Assembly: GCA_018224505.1 (NCBI GenBank)
Contig: JAGTVD010000117.1
Location: 1 to 8,308, forward strand
DNA: 8,308 bases
From: Desulfatitalea sp.
GTDB taxonomy: Bacteria > Desulfobacterota > Desulfobacteria > Desulfobacterales > Desulfosarcinaceae
Reading direction: 5' to 3'
The notes below the pieces were generated by a model. It did not search any database. It had not been told where the DNA came from and saw nothing but the letters and a program-made list of their open reading frames with translations. The position numbers and the translations under genes are program-made. This document shows, piece by piece, positions 1-5,985 of the stretch (positions are counted from its first letter, which is position 1; each line of letters starts with the position of its first letter).

Positions 1-1349
1 CCCACCGGCTTGGTGGTGAAAAAGGGGTCGAAGATGTTGGGCAGCACGTTGGCGGGAATGCCGCAGCCATTGTCTTCAATCTGTACGGTGATTCGGTGGT
101 TAGGGTGTTTGCGGGCCCGTATCTGGATGCGGCCGCCTTTGTCCACGGCGTCGAGGGCGTTGAGCAGCAGGTTCAAAAAGACCTGCTTCAATTGTTGCCG
201 ATCGCCGAGGATGGGCGGCAGGACGGGTTCCGTGTCAATTTGGATGGGTACGCCCCGGACCCGGGCCTGGTTGAAGGCCAGTTTGGCGGTTTCGCTCAAC
301 AGCAGGCCAAGGTCCAGCGGCTGCATCACTGATTTGTTCTCGCGCGTGAAATCGAGCAGGTTGTGGACAATGGCCCGCGAACGATCGGTTTCCTGGATGA
401 TATCGTTTATCATATCGGTGTGTTCGGATCTGGACAGATCATCGTATTCTTCCAGCATGGAGTGGGCCGTGAGCATGATGTTGTTCAGCGGGTTGTTCAG
501 CTCGTGGGCCACGCCGGCGGTCAGAATGCCCACGGCACGCAGCTTGTGCGATTCGATCAGTGAGTTTTGGCGACTTTCCAATTCCCGCAGCATGCGGTTG
601 ATGGCCACTTCCACGGTCGTGAATTCATCCCGGTATCGGCGCACCGGCTTGACCGGTGTAAAATCGCCCTTGGAAATGCGTTGGGTGTGCTGCACCAGGT
701 GCTTGAGGGGCTGCATGAAGCGCAGCGAAAGAAATCGGGCCATGTAGAGCATTAGAAAAAAGAGAAATACTAGGAAGTAGACCGGCACTTTCTGGACGAG
801 GCTTAGCCATTTGGCGACCAGTTCGTGCTCCTTGGCCGCCAGGGCCGCCGCTTCGGACACCATCTGGGAACCGTAGCGGCGCAGGTCGGCCTCGATGGCG
901 ACCCGGCCTTCGGCGGTGTTGAACTCGTGCATGGCCACCGGTTCCAGCATTTGAAGATTGGTCTGGTAGAGCTCCAGATCCCGGAGAATTTCTTCCTTGC
1001 GCCAGGGGATGGACATGATTTCAAGATGATGCAGGTTGCTTTTCAGGATCCTGCTTGCCGTCGCAGTGCTTTCCAGGGCCTCGTTCAGGTTGGTGCCGTA
1101 AAGAAAGTAGTTCTTCTCCCATCGGCGCGCCTGTTCGATATTGAATAAAAATTGCTCCCATGTACGAACGGTTTCGATTTTTTTCTCGATGCGGCTGATG
1201 GTCAACATGGCGCCAACGGTGATCACCACGGACAATATGAAAAAGGTGAAAAACCCGAGGGTGATCTGGAGCCGGAAGTTGAATGTCGGCCGACCCAGAA
1301 GATCGTCGTGGTCCGCATTGAAGGGCGTATTGCTGCTGGTGAACCACAT
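1..1349 (-). CDS. Membrane sensor histidine kinase (HAMP-HisKA-HATPase_c), 3' end outside window
   Basis: Two-component sensor kinase that would autophosphorylate on His and pass phosphate to a response regulator. The visible 449 residues show TM1 (about 29-49), a periplasmic, mostly helical sensor region (about 52-186), TM2 (about 187-206), a HAMP linker (about 205-260), an H-box AHELNNPLNN with phospho-acceptor H282, an N-box with N393/N397, the G1 motif DNGCGI (426-431) and an F-box FDPFFTTKP just before the edge. Only the G2 box and the C-terminus are missing. The ATG at 1349 has the Shine-Dalgarno AGGAGC 10 nt upstream. It is the last visible gene of the minus-strand operon, 36 nt after the receiver-only regulator at 1386-1787, its likeliest partner. 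The sensor region has no PAS or Cache signature I recognise; it resembles four-helix-bundle ligand domains. The signal is unknown. Confidence 0.95.
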   Translation of the reverse strand, partial: MWFTSSNTPFNADHDDLLGRPTFNFRLQITLGFFTFFILSVVITVGAMLTISRIEKKIETVRTWEQFLFNIEQARRWEKNYFLYGTNLNEALESTATASRILKSNLHHLEIMSIPWRKEEILRDLELYQTNLQMLEPVAMHEFNTAEGRVAIEADLRRYGSQMVSEAAALAAKEHELVAKWLSLVQKVPVYFLVFLFFLMLYMARFLSLRFMQPLKHLVQHTQRISKGDFTPVKPVRRYRDEFTTVEVAINRMLRELESRQNSLIESHKLRAVGILTAGVAHELNNPLNNIMLTAHSMLEEYDDLSRSEHTDMINDIIQETDRSRAIVHNLLDFTRENKSVMQPLDLGLLLSETAKLAFNQARVRGVPIQIDTEPVLPPILGDRQQLKQVFLNLLLNALDAVDKGGRIQIRARKHPNHRITVQIEDNGCGIPANVLPNIFDPFFTTKPV

Positions 1350-1371
1350 GCTGAGCCTTGCTCCTATCAAG

Positions 1372-1395
1372 TCTTAAGCATTTTCTTAAGCATTT
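1372..1395. repeat. Perfect 12-bp tandem duplication across a stop codon
   Basis: TCTTAAGCATTT occurs twice back to back (1372-1383 and 1384-1395). Read on the minus strand, the upstream copy contains the TAA stop of the response regulator gene and the second copy forms the start of the spacer before the kinase gene. Because the unit is a multiple of three, a second in-frame TAA lies 12 nt after the first. It looks like a slippage duplication. Confidence 0.9.
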
Positions 1396-1787
1396 GCGGT
1401 TTCCTGCAACTCCGTAAAACCCAACTCCTTTGCGGCGCGCAGCACCAGGGTCCGCAGATCGCTGGGTTTGAATGGCTTGGCGATCATGTCGAAAGCCCCC
1501 TTGTCCATGCACTCCCGGGCCAGGGCGCTGGTAGCGAATCCGGTAATGATGATCACCCGCGTATCGGCGGAGACGGCCTTGGCCGCCTCGAGAATTTGAA
1601 TGCCGCTGACATCGGGCATCATCACATCCGTAACGATGATATCAAACCTTGTTTCCCGGATGCGGTCAAGGGCTTTGGACGGATCCTGAAACACCTGCAC
1701 CGCGCACCCTAATTTTTCGAGGCTGCCTTTCAGGCGTTGGCCCACAATGGGCTCATCATCGATCAACAATATTTCGGGGCGATTCAT
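1386..1787 (-). CDS. Single-domain response regulator (receiver only, CheY-like)
   Basis: A 133-residue REC domain with no output domain. The acidic pocket is D10-D11, the phospho-acceptor is D54 (IVTDVMMPD), the switch residue is T82 (IIITG) and the conserved lysine is K104 (AKPF). All catalytic positions are intact, so it should be phosphorylatable. The ATG at 1787 is preceded by a good GGGAGGA ribosome site; the open frame runs upstream to 2006, but that part overlaps the preceding gene and has no REC character. It sits 55 nt after the cytidylate-kinase-like gene and 36 nt before the histidine kinase, which makes it the probable phosphate receiver of that kinase. With no DNA-binding or enzymatic output it must act by protein contact or as a relay intermediate. 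Confidence 0.95.
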   Translation of the reverse strand: MNRPEILLIDDEPIVGQRLKGSLEKLGCAVQVFQDPSKALDRIRETRFDIIVTDVMMPDVSGIQILEAAKAVSADTRVIIITGFATSALARECMDKGAFDMIAKPFKPSDLRTLVLRAAKELGFTELQETANA

Positions 1788-1807
1788 GGGTTCCTCCCTG
1801 TCTGGGT

Positions 1808-1828
1808 GGGCCGGGTCCGAGCCGGCCC
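1808..1828 (-). other. Intercistronic GC hairpin
   Basis: Perfect 7-bp arms GGGCCGG / CCGGCCC with a 7-nt loop lie between the cytidylate-kinase-like stop and the ribosome site of the receiver gene. There is no following U-tract on the minus strand, so it is not an intrinsic terminator. It could affect mRNA processing or ribosome access, or be chance in GC-rich DNA. Confidence 0.4.
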
Positions 1829-1842
1829 TGCTGTCGGTGCCG

Positions 1843-2631
1843 TTAGAAACTATCAAACAGCCCTTTTTCTCCGCACACTTCCACGTAGTTGACACCTTCC
1901 ATGTGCATGACCGATTCTTTGATTTCAAGGGCTTTTTGGCGTTTGCTGCGCTTGAACGTTCTGGAATAAAGATAGATGGTGCCATCGTGGGCTTTGACCT
2001 CCACATCCGGCACCTGGTCCACCAGGGCCGTGCGGATCTGGCAGGCCAGGTCCAGATTACACATGCAGTTCAAGGAGTAGGTCATGGGCCGGAAACGTTG
2101 CTGGCCCAGGGTGCTGATTACGACATCGGCGGCTTCTTCGGTACTCATGTGGTGCAGGTTCAATGTCAGGTCGTAGAGGTTGGGATCGTCCAGGCGGGCG
2201 TTATAGATGCGTTGGAACCATTTGATTTTTCGAATGCCGCCACGCCCGTTGGCACCTGGCGAGACGGGTGGTGTGGTCGGATGGGCGTCGGGGTGGGCCA
2301 GCACCAGAACCTTCAGCACATGGGATATTTCGTGAAAAATGGGATATCCCAGGTAACCGCAGAACACCATCTGGTTGCCGGCCATCAGTTCGCAAAGGGT
2401 TTGGTCCAGCCATGCGATCTGTTTCAGCTTCGGTTTCCGAGCCATTCGTTGGATCAAAGGGGGTTCCTTGAGGGCCTGGAACAGTTCCGCCTCGGAGGTT
2501 TGGAAGCGCTGGGCGGCTGTTTTGACCAGCTCCTCCATCAACACCAGGCGGTAGCCCAGGCGGGAGGCGGCGACCCCGGCAATGGCGGCGCTTTCCCGGC
2601 TATGCTGGGATATGATGGCGACAATGGACAT
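1843..2631 (-). CDS. Cytidylate kinase-like family protein with C-terminal BON-like domain
   Basis: A 262-residue cytoplasmic protein. Residues about 1-178 follow the Cytidylate_kin2-type fold: an N-terminal beta strand and P-loop position (AIISQHSRES), a middle strand (VFCGYLGYP, 89-97, where relatives have a VGRG-like sequence), and the tail motif DDPNLYDLTLNLHHMSTEEA (148-167), typical of these proteins. Residues about 194-262 look like a BON domain (LACQIRTALVDQ, then VEVKAHDGTIYLYSR, then GVNYVEV). The P-loop lacks the glycine-rich GSGG/GK core, so true CMP kinase activity is doubtful; a nucleotide-sensing or scaffold role is inferred. The ATG at 2631 has AGAGGTG upstream. It lies 73 nt after the permease and 55 nt before a receiver gene. 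Not the housekeeping cmk, which lacks a BON domain and keeps its P-loop. Confidence 0.8.
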   Translation of the reverse strand: MSIVAIISQHSRESAAIAGVAASRLGYRLVLMEELVKTAAQRFQTSEAELFQALKEPPLIQRMARKPKLKQIAWLDQTLCELMAGNQMVFCGYLGYPIFHEISHVLKVLVLAHPDAHPTTPPVSPGANGRGGIRKIKWFQRIYNARLDDPNLYDLTLNLHHMSTEEAADVVISTLGQQRFRPMTYSLNCMCNLDLACQIRTALVDQVPDVEVKAHDGTIYLYSRTFKRSKRQKALEIKESVMHMEGVNYVEVCGEKGLFDSF

Positions 2632-2704
2632 GCATGCACCTCTATGAAATCGTTTGGATGTTCGGTTATTGTGAAAGGATCAAAAAATCATAAACGGCTG
2701 CGGT

Positions 2705-4513
2705 TTACACGCCGTAAAACAGGACCAGCATGGCAATCAACACCACAATGAAAATGACTGTCATCAACCCTCCGGCCTTCATGAAATCGACACTGCGATA
2801 GCGGCCGGGCCCCATGTAGAGTGCATTGACCTGGTGCGTGGGCAGGATAAACGAGTTGGAGGTGGCCAACCCCACCACCAGGGCGGCCATGCGCGGGTCG
2901 GTGCCCGTGGCCATGGCCATATTGACCACCAGGGGTACGAGCAGCACGGTGGCGCCCACATTGGAGATGACCAGCGTGAAAAAAGTGGACAGCACCGCAA
3001 TGGCGGTGAGCAGACCCACCGGCGAGACGTCGCCGATCAGCCCGAGCACGGTCTGGGCGATCCAGCCGGCGGCCCCCGATTTCTGGGTGGCGATCCCCAG
3101 GGGGATCAACCCGGCCAGCAGAAACACGGTGCGCCAGTCCACCGCCTGGTAGGCTTCGTCGATGGACAGCACCCGAAACAGGATCATGCCGAAGGCCCCG
3201 GTCATCAGGCAGACGGAGAGCTGGAGCTTGAACACGATGATCATCACCAGGGCCGCGGCGAGCCAGAAGCCGGCCGCCAGGGCCTTCTCGGGCTTGAGCA
3301 CTTCGCCCACCGGCGTGGTGAAAATGAAATTGTGCTTTTCTTCCAGGATCTTGAAACGATCCCAACTGCCTTCGAGCACCAGGGAATCCCCCGACCGCAG
3401 CGCCATACTGGAAAGCCCGCTGAGAAAAACTTGATCGGCCCTGTAGAGGGCCACCGGGTTGACCTGGTATTGTTCCCAGAAATGGGCATCCCGCAGGGTC
3501 TTGCCGATCAGCTCGGACCGTGGCGCCACCACGGCTTCCAGGATACCGAAGCGATCCTGGGAAAAATCGTCCTTGAACACCTGCAGCGCCTCTTTGATGG
3601 TCAGGCCGTAATCTTCGGCCATGCGCTGTACGTTTTCCACCTTGCCGAATACCGCCAGGTGGCTGTTGTCCCGAATCTCGTAATCGGGTGGCAGGGTCAT
3701 CATTTTCAGGCGATCCTGTCCGGCATAGGCCACAACGTTGACCTTATACTGGTCCCGGAGATGCTTGACCGCGATCGGCTCGCGAAAAGCCGTGAAATCG
3801 CCGGGGGCCTGCAACTCGAACACCTCTCCGATATCCTCGTAGGCGGTACTTGTGGAAGCCACGGGCTCCTTGTGGGACTCGGCACTCTCCTTGGGCAGCA
3901 CCAGCCGGCCCAGGAAAATAAAGGCACAGATTCCCGCCGCCACCAGCGCCAGACCGATGGGCGTGACATCGAAAAGCCCGAACGGCTCCAGCTTGTAAGG
4001 AATGAGCAGGTCGTTCAACAGAATCAGCGGGCTGGATCCCACCAGGGTGACGGTGCCGCCCAGGATGGCGCAGAACCCGATGGGCATCAACATTTGGGAC
4101 AGGGGCAAGTGCATGGATTTGCTGACCCGGCGGATGGCGGGCAGGAACAGGGCCGCTGCGCCGATATTCTGCATGAAGCTGGATATAAACGCCACGGTGG
4201 CCCCCATGGCGACAACCACCCGGGAGGCACTGTTGCCGGCGAGTTTGACCACCGGCTGTACCACGCGGTTGATCAGACCGGTCTTGTCCAGGCCCGCGCC
4301 GATGATGATGACGGCAATGATTGAAATGACCGCGTTGCTGCTGAAACCGGAAAAAGCCTCCTTGGGAGTGACCAGATTGAGAATCGGCAGCAGTACGGTC
4401 ATCAATATGGCCACCATGTCCACCCGGATCCATTCCACGATGAACAAAAACACCGCCAGGGCGATGATCCCGAGAACAAGCACGATTTCCGTATTCAGGA
4501 CGATGGGTTCCAT
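2705..4513 (-). CDS. SLC13/DASS-type anion permease with central RCK_C (TrkA-C) domains
   Basis: A 602-residue inner-membrane ion-coupled anion transporter of the DASS/ArsB-NhaD superfamily. The N-terminal membrane half (about 8-205) holds the first hairpin motif FMQNIGAAALFLPA (113-126) and GTVTLVGSSP (154-163). A cytoplasmic insert (about 206-400) contains an RCK_C-like domain (about 238-304) and a clearer one (about 320-400, with SELIGKTL and the GD pair at 375-376). The C-terminal half (about 412-602) holds ISNVGATVLLVP (516-527) and the re-entrant motif SNSFILPTHQVNALYMGPGR (552-571). The internal repeat is as expected for the fold. The ATG at 4513 is chosen because hydrophobic TM1 starts just after it, with AGGA upstream. 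The start overlaps the USP gene by 19 nt, suggesting translational coupling. Substrate (sulfate, dicarboxylate or other anion) is not determinable; RCK_C domains imply gating by a small ligand. Confidence 0.92.
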   Translation of the reverse strand: MEPIVLNTEIVLVLGIIALAVFLFIVEWIRVDMVAILMTVLLPILNLVTPKEAFSGFSSNAVISIIAVIIIGAGLDKTGLINRVVQPVVKLAGNSASRVVVAMGATVAFISSFMQNIGAAALFLPAIRRVSKSMHLPLSQMLMPIGFCAILGGTVTLVGSSPLILLNDLLIPYKLEPFGLFDVTPIGLALVAAGICAFIFLGRLVLPKESAESHKEPVASTSTAYEDIGEVFELQAPGDFTAFREPIAVKHLRDQYKVNVVAYAGQDRLKMMTLPPDYEIRDNSHLAVFGKVENVQRMAEDYGLTIKEALQVFKDDFSQDRFGILEAVVAPRSELIGKTLRDAHFWEQYQVNPVALYRADQVFLSGLSSMALRSGDSLVLEGSWDRFKILEEKHNFIFTTPVGEVLKPEKALAAGFWLAAALVMIIVFKLQLSVCLMTGAFGMILFRVLSIDEAYQAVDWRTVFLLAGLIPLGIATQKSGAAGWIAQTVLGLIGDVSPVGLLTAIAVLSTFFTLVISNVGATVLLVPLVVNMAMATGTDPRMAALVVGLATSNSFILPTHQVNALYMGPGRYRSVDFMKAGGLMTVIFIVVLIAMLVLFYGV

Positions 4514-4980
4514 GAAAGATCCTGTTCCTTTGTTTTGGGTTTGACGGTTAAGATCCGACAGTGGGTCAACTGGTGTAACAGCAGGGCATCGGGGTGGGGC
4601 TGGTTGCGGCTGTCCGGGGCATCTTCCGGTATGCCGAGAATGATTTCGGCGATGTGGTGCTCCCGCACGAACTGGCGCACCTCCTGGATGAAATCCCCCT
4701 GGCGGCAGATACTTTCGATTTGCAGGCCGGTGCCCGCCCTTGCCTGGGCGAGCTGGGATTCGATGGCTTGGCGGATGGTGTCCGGTTTCGGTACGTCCGC
4801 CGGGATGGGGGGGCCACCGGCGTCCAAAGGCGCGTCCCCTGTGGGGGTGCTGTTGGCTTCCGTCACGAAGAGACAATAGAAAACACCCCCATTGCGCTTG
4901 CCGAACTCCAAGGCGAATCGCACCGCTGCCAGGGCGGGGGACGAGGGTGCTTTTATGGGTATTAGATAAGCTGTCACCAT
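4495..4980 (-). CDS. Universal stress protein (UspA-like), degenerate ATP motif
   Basis: A 161-residue UspA-fold protein: beta1 YLIPIKAP, helix SSPALAAVRFALEFGKRNGG, beta2 VFYCLFVTEA, a proline-rich loop (about 43-67), an amphipathic helix (68-82), then ICRQGDFIQEVRQFVREHHI and EIILGIPED, ending ILTVKPK. The ATP-binding signature G-x2-G-x9-G-S/T is not present after the LGIPED segment, so ATP binding is unlikely by this route. The start is uncertain. ATG 4980 begins the family fold directly but its GGGAGG is only about 1 nt upstream; GTG 4977 gives about 4 nt; ATG 5028 adds 16 residues without family character and has a weak ribosome site. It is the first gene of the operon and overlaps the permease by 19 nt, so it probably serves as the permease's cytoplasmic accessory protein. 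Confidence 0.82.
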   Translation of the reverse strand: MVTAYLIPIKAPSSPALAAVRFALEFGKRNGGVFYCLFVTEANSTPTGDAPLDAGGPPIPADVPKPDTIRQAIESQLAQARAGTGLQIESICRQGDFIQEVRQFVREHHIAEIILGIPEDAPDSRNQPHPDALLLHQLTHCRILTVKPKTKEQDLSWNPSS

Positions 4981-5049
4981 ACCTCCCGAAACAGGCTGCG
5001 GCGTGTCGGGGCCATCCCCTTGGGCCATGCAGCCTGCAATTGAGACTTA

Positions 5050-5065
5050 TTCAATAAACGTTCCA
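5050..5065 (-). promoter_or_regulatory. Candidate sigma54 (-24/-12) promoter of the USP-permease operon
   Basis: On the minus strand TGGAACG-TTTA-TTGAA matches the sigma54 consensus TGGCACG-N4-TTGCW in everything except A for C in the -24 element and A for C at -12. The -24 GG and the spacing are correct. The predicted start of transcription would be near 5040, giving a leader of about 60 nt to ATG 4980. The -12 GC is not intact, which is the main weakness. Two dyads lie about 95-130 bp upstream of the predicted start, a typical enhancer distance. Confidence 0.35.
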
Positions 5066-5078
5066 TTTCTGTTTATTG
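5052..5078. repeat. Inverted repeat CAATAAAC-N11-GTTTATTG
   Basis: Perfect 8-bp arms (5052-5059 and 5071-5078) separated by 11 nt lie just upstream of the USP gene, overlapping the candidate -24/-12 element. It could be an operator that occludes the promoter, or an AT-rich coincidence. No T-tract follows in either direction, so a terminator is unlikely. Confidence 0.5.
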
Positions 5079-5128
5079 CAATAATCCAGCTGCTTGGATG
5101 ATGTAAGGTGTTCATGGGTCACAATTGT

Positions 5129-5143
5129 GTTTCAGTTTGGAAC
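5129..5143. promoter_or_regulatory. GTTTCA-N3-TGAAAC-type dyad, one mismatch (USP upstream region)
   Basis: GTTTCA-GTT-TGGAAC differs from the perfect form at one base. Its centre is 34 bp from the perfect copy at 5163-5177, in the region upstream of the USP-permease operon. Confidence 0.5.
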
Positions 5144-5162
5144 TTTCTGTTGTGCGCAGGGC

Positions 5163-5177
5163 GTTTCAATATGAAAC
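5163..5177. promoter_or_regulatory. Perfect GTTTCA-N3-TGAAAC dyad (USP upstream region)
   Basis: GTTTCA-ATA-TGAAAC, a perfect inverted repeat in the non-coding gap between the receiver gene ending at 5203 and the USP gene. The same half-sites recur at 5756-5770. A binding site for an unidentified dimeric regulator is inferred; it is located about 130 bp upstream of the predicted sigma54-type start. Confidence 0.6.
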
Positions 5178-5202
5178 ACGACCCATAATGATGCATCTCC
5201 CT

Positions 5203-5613
5203 CTATTGACCGTCTTTAACCCGGGTCTCCGGTTGAGCTATTCGGAACCGGCGCTGTTCGAGGGCTTCACGCATGCACACCATAAGGCTGTCAAGGTCCA
5301 CCGGCTTCAAGAGATAATCGCTGGCGCCGAACTGCATGCCTTCCACGCCTGTGGTCACCGACGCGTTGCCGGTGAGGATGATCACCTCGGTCAATGGCTT
5401 GCGCTTTTTGACCTCCTTCAATACGGTGATGCCGTCCTGTCCCGGCATGAGGATATCCAGCAGGATCACATCGAAATCCCTGCCAGCCAGCAGACCCAGG
5501 GCTTCAGCGCCGTTTTCGGCGGTTGCCACTTCGAAGCCCCGTTTTTCCAGCAGCCTGGACAGATACTTGCGGACTTTCTCTTCGTCGTCCACCACCATGA
5601 CCAATGGTTGCAT
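5203..5613 (-). CDS. Single-domain response regulator (receiver only)
   Basis: A 136-residue REC domain with D9-D10, phospho-acceptor D53 (LLDILMPGQD), switch T81 (IILTG) and K103 (LLKPVD), followed by a short charged tail (RRFRIAQPETRVKDGQ) and no output domain. ATG 5613 is chosen because AAGGAG lies 7 nt upstream and the REC beta1 strand begins at once; the frame is open to 5811 but that part is not REC-like. It shares the pattern LTG...EGxxxGAxxYLxKPVDxDxL with the regulator at 6749-7138, making these two closer to each other than to the one at 1386-1787. It is probably its own transcription unit: long gaps with dyads lie on both sides (174-222 bp to the USP gene, 372 bp to the TetR gene). 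Its kinase partner is unclear; the kinase at 1-1349 is the only one visible. Confidence 0.95.
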   Translation of the reverse strand: MQPLVMVVDDEEKVRKYLSRLLEKRGFEVATAENGAEALGLLAGRDFDVILLDILMPGQDGITVLKEVKKRKPLTEVIILTGNASVTTGVEGMQFGASDYLLKPVDLDSLMVCMREALEQRRFRIAQPETRVKDGQ

Positions 5614-5678
5614 GTGCCACTCCTTTGCATTGATGGTCTGCGGGTTCCGGGCGAGCAGACCCGGGCTTCTGGGTTGTG

Positions 5679-5693
5679 GTTGCAGAATGAAAC
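5679..5693. promoter_or_regulatory. GTTTCA-N3-TGAAAC-type dyad, one mismatch (receiver upstream region)
   Basis: GTTGCA-GAA-TGAAAC, one base from the perfect dyad, centred 73 bp upstream of the receiver start codon at 5613. The flank TGAAACAG is shared with the perfect copy at 5756-5770. Confidence 0.5.
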
Positions 5694-5711
5694 AGATCGG
5701 CGTGCCGCGGT

Positions 5712-5727
5712 GTTGCAATTGCGAAAC
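5712..5727. promoter_or_regulatory. Weak variant dyad GTTGCA-N4-CGAAAC
   Basis: GTTGCA-ATTG-CGAAAC has two half-site deviations and a 4-nt spacer. Its centre is about 33-34 bp from the 5679-5693 site, close to the 34-bp pitch of the pair upstream of the USP gene. It also contains the palindrome GCAATTGC. Support is modest. Confidence 0.25.
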
Positions 5728-5755
5728 ACTTTGTGGGTAAGCACGTTCTGAGAAA

Positions 5756-5770
5756 GTTTCATTCTGAAAC
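5756..5770. promoter_or_regulatory. Perfect GTTTCA-N3-TGAAAC dyad (receiver upstream region)
   Basis: GTTTCA-TTC-TGAAAC, a perfect inverted repeat about 150 bp upstream of the receiver start at 5613, with the same half-sites as 5163-5177. Two perfect 12-base matches within 610 bp are very unlikely by chance (4^12 is about 17 million). Confidence 0.6.
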
Positions 5771-5927
5771 AGCACGCTTGCTATCCGTCCCGAATGGAAG
5801 CCCGGAAGCATCAGAAAAGGCCCTGTTGGGGGACGGCAGCGGGCGGGCGGCGTTTCCCTTTAAGGTCATAGCAAGGATGGTGCCTGTCTGGTGAACGATG
5901 GACAATTGGGTGGAACAGTGGCACTAT

Positions 5928-5966
5928 GCGATAAACGGCTGGCGCGGGTGCGTGCAGCGATAAACG
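5928..5966. repeat. Direct repeat GCGATAAACG x2 upstream of tetR
   Basis: GCGATAAACG occurs at 5928-5937 and 5957-5966, 29 bp apart, the second ending 19 nt before the tetR ATG and close to its ribosome site. ATAAACG also occurs in the inverted repeat upstream of the USP gene (5055-5060 region). It may be a regulatory site for tetR; the role is unproven. Confidence 0.4.
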
Positions 5967-5985
5967 AAATGCACAGGATGGATCG

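Larger units (their letters stand above)
5614..5985. other. 372-bp divergent intergenic region (receiver gene / tetR)
   Basis: No gene is supported here; short open frames lack ribosome sites and family character. It holds three dyads of the GTTTCA/TGAAAC class in its receiver-proximal half, a small CCGGG-N8-CCCGG hairpin (5647-5664) in the predicted leader of the receiver gene, a GC-rich stretch (about 5820-5860), and a direct repeat just before tetR. No convincing sigma70 or sigma54 promoter was found by eye in either direction, though both genes must start here. Confidence 0.7.

Noticed and set aside
2691..2707. Possible intrinsic terminator after the permease (TAAAC...GTTTA then T-run on the minus strand)
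   Set aside because: Only a 5-bp AT-rich stem, overlapping the stop codon; too weak to call, and the next gene follows in 73 nt on the same strand.
2834..4324. Long open frame antisense to the SLC13-like permease
   Set aside because: His/Gly/Gln-rich composition with no family motifs; it mirrors the codon bias of the well-supported permease on the other strand.
5703..5720. Possible sigma54 promoter ending in TTGCA on the plus strand before tetR
   Set aside because: No GG at the right distance for the -24 element; the TTGCA is part of the GTTGCA half-site.
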